NCBI GenBank assembly: GCA_944393685.1
Contig: CALYAW010000004.1
Location: forward strand, 1 to 64,000
Length of the DNA: 64,000 nucleotides
Reading direction: 5' to 3'
DNA from: an uncultured Alphaproteobacteria bacterium
GTDB taxonomy: Bacteria > Pseudomonadota > Alphaproteobacteria > RF32 > CAG-239
A program made the position numbers and the translations under genes. Numbering within the stretch: position 1 is the first letter of the stretch; each line of letters opens with the position of its first letter. This document shows, in pieces, positions 61,670 through 64,000 of this stretch. The notes beneath the pieces were generated by a model. The model was not told where the DNA came from and searched no databases. It worked only from the letters and a program-made list of their open reading frames with translations.

Positions 61670-64000
61670 TCAGCAAGGAGAAATATGCCAAATATTGTCA
61701 GCATATTCCAGCACTGCACGATCAGAGGTGAATTTTCCGATACGAGCCACATTAAGCAGAGCTTTCTTTGCCCAAATATCTGGTTTAAGATAGTCTTTTT
61801 CAGCTTCCTCCATTTTTTTGTCAAAGGCTTCCAAATCAGCCAATACAAAGAAGTAATCACGATTAACCAGTTCTTCAAATATAGGCTTAAACAACAAGAC
61901 AAAATCTTTTTCACAGAACATATTTGAATTAACGGCATTTAGGATTCTGCGAACATAATTGTTATTCTCATATATTTCACGAGGATTATAAGAAGCTCGT
62001 TTGGCCTGAACTTCTTTTTCTGTTAAACCGAACAGATAGAAGTTGTCTTCGCCGACTTCTTCTCTGATTTCAACATTTGCACCATCAAGCGTGCCGATAG
62101 TGAGAGCTCCGTTGAGAGCAAATTTCATATTTCCTGTTCCGCTGGCCTCAAAACCTGCGGTAGAAGATTGGACGCTCAAGCAGGCAGCCGGAATCAAAAC
62201 CTCAGCCAGAGAGACCTTATAATCCGGCATAAAGACAACCTTAAGCATATCATTAACACGCGGATCTTTATTAATGACCTCAGCCACATTGTTAATCAAC
62301 TTAATGATAAGTTTTGCAAAATTGTAAGAGGGGGCAGCTTTTCCTGCAAAGATATATGTTTTTTTGCAAGCCGGTTTGACATTATCTTTAATAATGTCAA
62401 GATAATCCCCGATAACTTGCAAGATTGTCATAAGTTGTCGTTTATATTCATGAATACGTTTGGCATGAACAATAAACATACTTTCAGGATCGACAACGAT
62501 TCCCGTGGTTTTAAGAATGATTTTGGCCAAACGTTGTTTATTTTGAATTTTAACCTCACGAAAAGCCTGAATAAATTTTTTGTCATTGGCAAAATCTTCT
62601 AATTTTCTGAGTTCGGTCAAATCCGTAACCCAACCTTCTCCGATTTTTGAGGAAATAAGATTTGCCAAAGGAGTATTTGCATGCAGCAACCAGCGACGGG
62701 GAGTAATACCATTGGTTACGTTACTGAACTTCTCCGGCCATAATTCATAAAATTCCGGAACCAAAGAAGTCTTAATCAAATTGGAATGGATTTCAGCCAC
62801 GCCGTTAACGGAGAAAGAGCCGACGATAGAGAGGTTTGCCATGCGAATAATTTGATTATCACCGTCACCGTAAACAATCGTTACCTTATCGAGTTTCGCT
62901 TTGTCGTCCCCAAATTTTGAACGAGCAAAATCCATAAAGCGACGGTTAATTTCATAGATAATCTGCAAATGTCTCGGCAACATTCGTCCGATGATTCGAG
63001 CGGGCCATGTCTCCAATGCCTCGGGTAACAAAGTATGGTTAGTGTAGGCAAAAACTTTAGTAGTAATATCCCATGCTTCTTCCCAATCTTGCCCGTAGAT
63101 ATCAACAAGAATACGCATCATTTCAGGAATGGCGATTGCCGGATGGGTATCGTTGAGTTGGATAACAACCTTTTCAGGAAGTTGTTTAAAGTCTTCGCTT
63201 TTTTCCATAAAGCGTCGCAAGATATCTTGAATAGCGCAAGAAGCAAAGAAGTATTGTTGTTTCAAACGCAATTCTTTTCCCGATTCGACAGCATCTGAAG
63301 GATACAAAACTTTAGAAATTGTTTCGGTTTCAATTTTTTCTTTCATAGCCTCGATATATCCACCTTCATTGAATATGTTGATATCGAGTTCGTCATCTGT
63401 TTTGGCAGAAAACAAGCGCAAATAGTTCACAGATTTTCCGTCATATCCGACAATAGGGAAGTCAAAAGGCACCCCATAAAGGGTTTGAGTATTCATCCAT
63501 ACGAAACTTTTTTGTCCGTCAGGATTGTCAAAGATTTCCACGTCTCCATAGATAGGTATTTTTACCGTACGATCATGACGAGCAAATTGCCATGGGGAAT
63601 TTTCACCAAGCCAGCTGTCAGCTTGTTCAACTTGATAACCGTTTTCAAATTTTTGTTTAAACAGTCCGAATTGATAGTTAATTCCATATCCGAAGCCGGC
63701 AATACCCATTGAGGCCATAGAGTCGAGATAACAGGCAGCCAATCTTCCCAATCCGCCGTTTCCGAGAGCGGGGTCATATTCGGCATCAAAAATTTCTTCC
63801 AAAGGAATATCGGGAAATCCTTCAATTTTTATACTTTTTAATATATCAAAGAGTCCCAGATTATGCAGGTTGTTTTCAAGGGAGCGGCCGATCAAATATT
63901 CAATGGATAAATAATAAATTCTTTTTGAATTGCACTTATTGTAGCGAGCAATTGTTTCATACATTTTATCCATGGCAAATTCACGAACCGCCAAAGCAAT
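61670..64000 (-). CDS. glgP: Glycogen/starch phosphorylase (5' end outside window)
   Basis: At least 776 residues are visible; roughly 40-50 residues at the N-terminus lie beyond the window edge. IYYLSIEYLIGRSLENNL, GNGGLGRLAACYLDS, KVVIQLNDTHPAIAIPEMMR and SGTGNMKFALNGALTIGTLDGAN, with the PLP-binding Lys in NMKFALNG, are all intact. It releases glucose 1-phosphate from glycogen, which feeds the glycolytic genes next door. No glgA, glgB or glgC is in the window. Confidence 0.97.
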   Translation of the reverse strand: MALAVREFAMDKMYETIARYNKCNSKRIYYLSIEYLIGRSLENNLHNLGLFDILKSIKIEGFPDIPLEEIFDAEYDPALGNGGLGRLAACYLDSMASMGIAGFGYGINYQFGLFKQKFENGYQVEQADSWLGENSPWQFARHDRTVKIPIYGDVEIFDNPDGQKSFVWMNTQTLYGVPFDFPIVGYDGKSVNYLRLFSAKTDDELDINIFNEGGYIEAMKEKIETETISKVLYPSDAVESGKELRLKQQYFFASCAIQDILRRFMEKSEDFKQLPEKVVIQLNDTHPAIAIPEMMRILVDIYGQDWEEAWDITTKVFAYTNHTLLPEALETWPARIIGRMLPRHLQIIYEINRRFMDFARSKFGDDKAKLDKVTIVYGDGDNQIIRMANLSIVGSFSVNGVAEIHSNLIKTSLVPEFYELWPEKFSNVTNGITPRRWLLHANTPLANLISSKIGEGWVTDLTELRKLEDFANDKKFIQAFREVKIQNKQRLAKIILKTTGIVVDPESMFIVHAKRIHEYKRQLMTILQVIGDYLDIIKDNVKPACKKTYIFAGKAAPSYNFAKLIIKLINNVAEVINKDPRVNDMLKVVFMPDYKVSLAEVLIPAACLSVQSSTAGFEASGTGNMKFALNGALTIGTLDGANVEIREEVGEDNFYLFGLTEKEVQAKRASYNPREIYENNNYVRRILNAVNSNMFCEKDFVLLFKPIFEELVNRDYFFVLADLEAFDKKMEEAEKDYLKPDIWAKKALLNVARIGKFTSDRAVLEYADNIWHISPC

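Overview
The window is an AT-rich, gene-dense stretch of a chromosome from a flagellated Gram-negative bacterium. It is most likely an uncultured, possibly host-associated alphaproteobacterium near the Rhodospirillales. The family evidence is a FlbD-type sigma-54 flagellar regulator, a TrcR/DUF1013 protein, a DUF4167 protein beside prmC and clpB, zapA followed by 6S RNA, the lpxC-bamD-recN order, and a GTTC-N7-GTTC LexA-type box. Glycolytic genes, glycogen phosphorylase, and GltX and AsnRS sequences that look Clostridia- and Bacteroidetes-like fit a sugar-fermenting gut lineage, but that habitat is an inference. No rRNA, tRNA, CRISPR array or intact insertion sequence was seen.

Layout. 1-3.2 kb: a secreted Sel1-repeat protein, then accBC on the minus strand. 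3.3-20.1 kb: a late flagellar block on the plus strand (fliK-flgD-flgE, then fliF-fliG-fliH-fliN-flbD-flhA-flhF-flhG, a second FliK-like protein and a membrane J-domain/SH3 protein). Each half is headed by a -24/-12 promoter, and the block encodes the matching activator FlbD. 20.2-27.1 kb: a nucleic-acid-binding-like protein, TrcR, a membrane protein with a cyclase-like domain, L31, an OmpA-like protein, and EF-P flanked by two degenerate enzymes (ThiE-like and inositol-monophosphatase-like). 27.2-28.8 kb: a coiled-coil protein, zapA, 6S RNA and ymdB. 28.8-32.4 kb: the start of the division cluster (mraZ-rsmH-ftsL-ftsI, minus strand), with MraZ-type TGGGA repeats overlapping its promoter. 32.4-37.3 kb: an unknown 250-residue protein, RNase P RNA, lpxC, bamD and recN.

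37.3-41.2 kb: gltX, a putative protein-glutaminase-like enzyme between a pseudoknot-like element and a chain of palindromes, and eno. 41.3-51.9 kb: dCMP deaminase, an orphan LuxR-type regulator, a glycine-zipper lipoprotein, asnS, rpoH, prmC, DUF4167, a membrane metallophosphoesterase, and clpB behind a heat-shock-type promoter. 51.9-64 kb: an 836-residue protein of unknown function, an MFS transporter, argS, small unknown proteins, a nitroreductase, gap, pgk, and a glycogen phosphorylase cut by the window edge.

The most unusual items are the CYxxAH...H...DP protein at 39074-39739 with its structured flanks, the J-domain/SH3 membrane protein ending the flagellar operon, the two apparently inactive enzymes flanking efp, and the regulatory sites upstream of mraZ. 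All calls come from reading the sequence; no database search was run.
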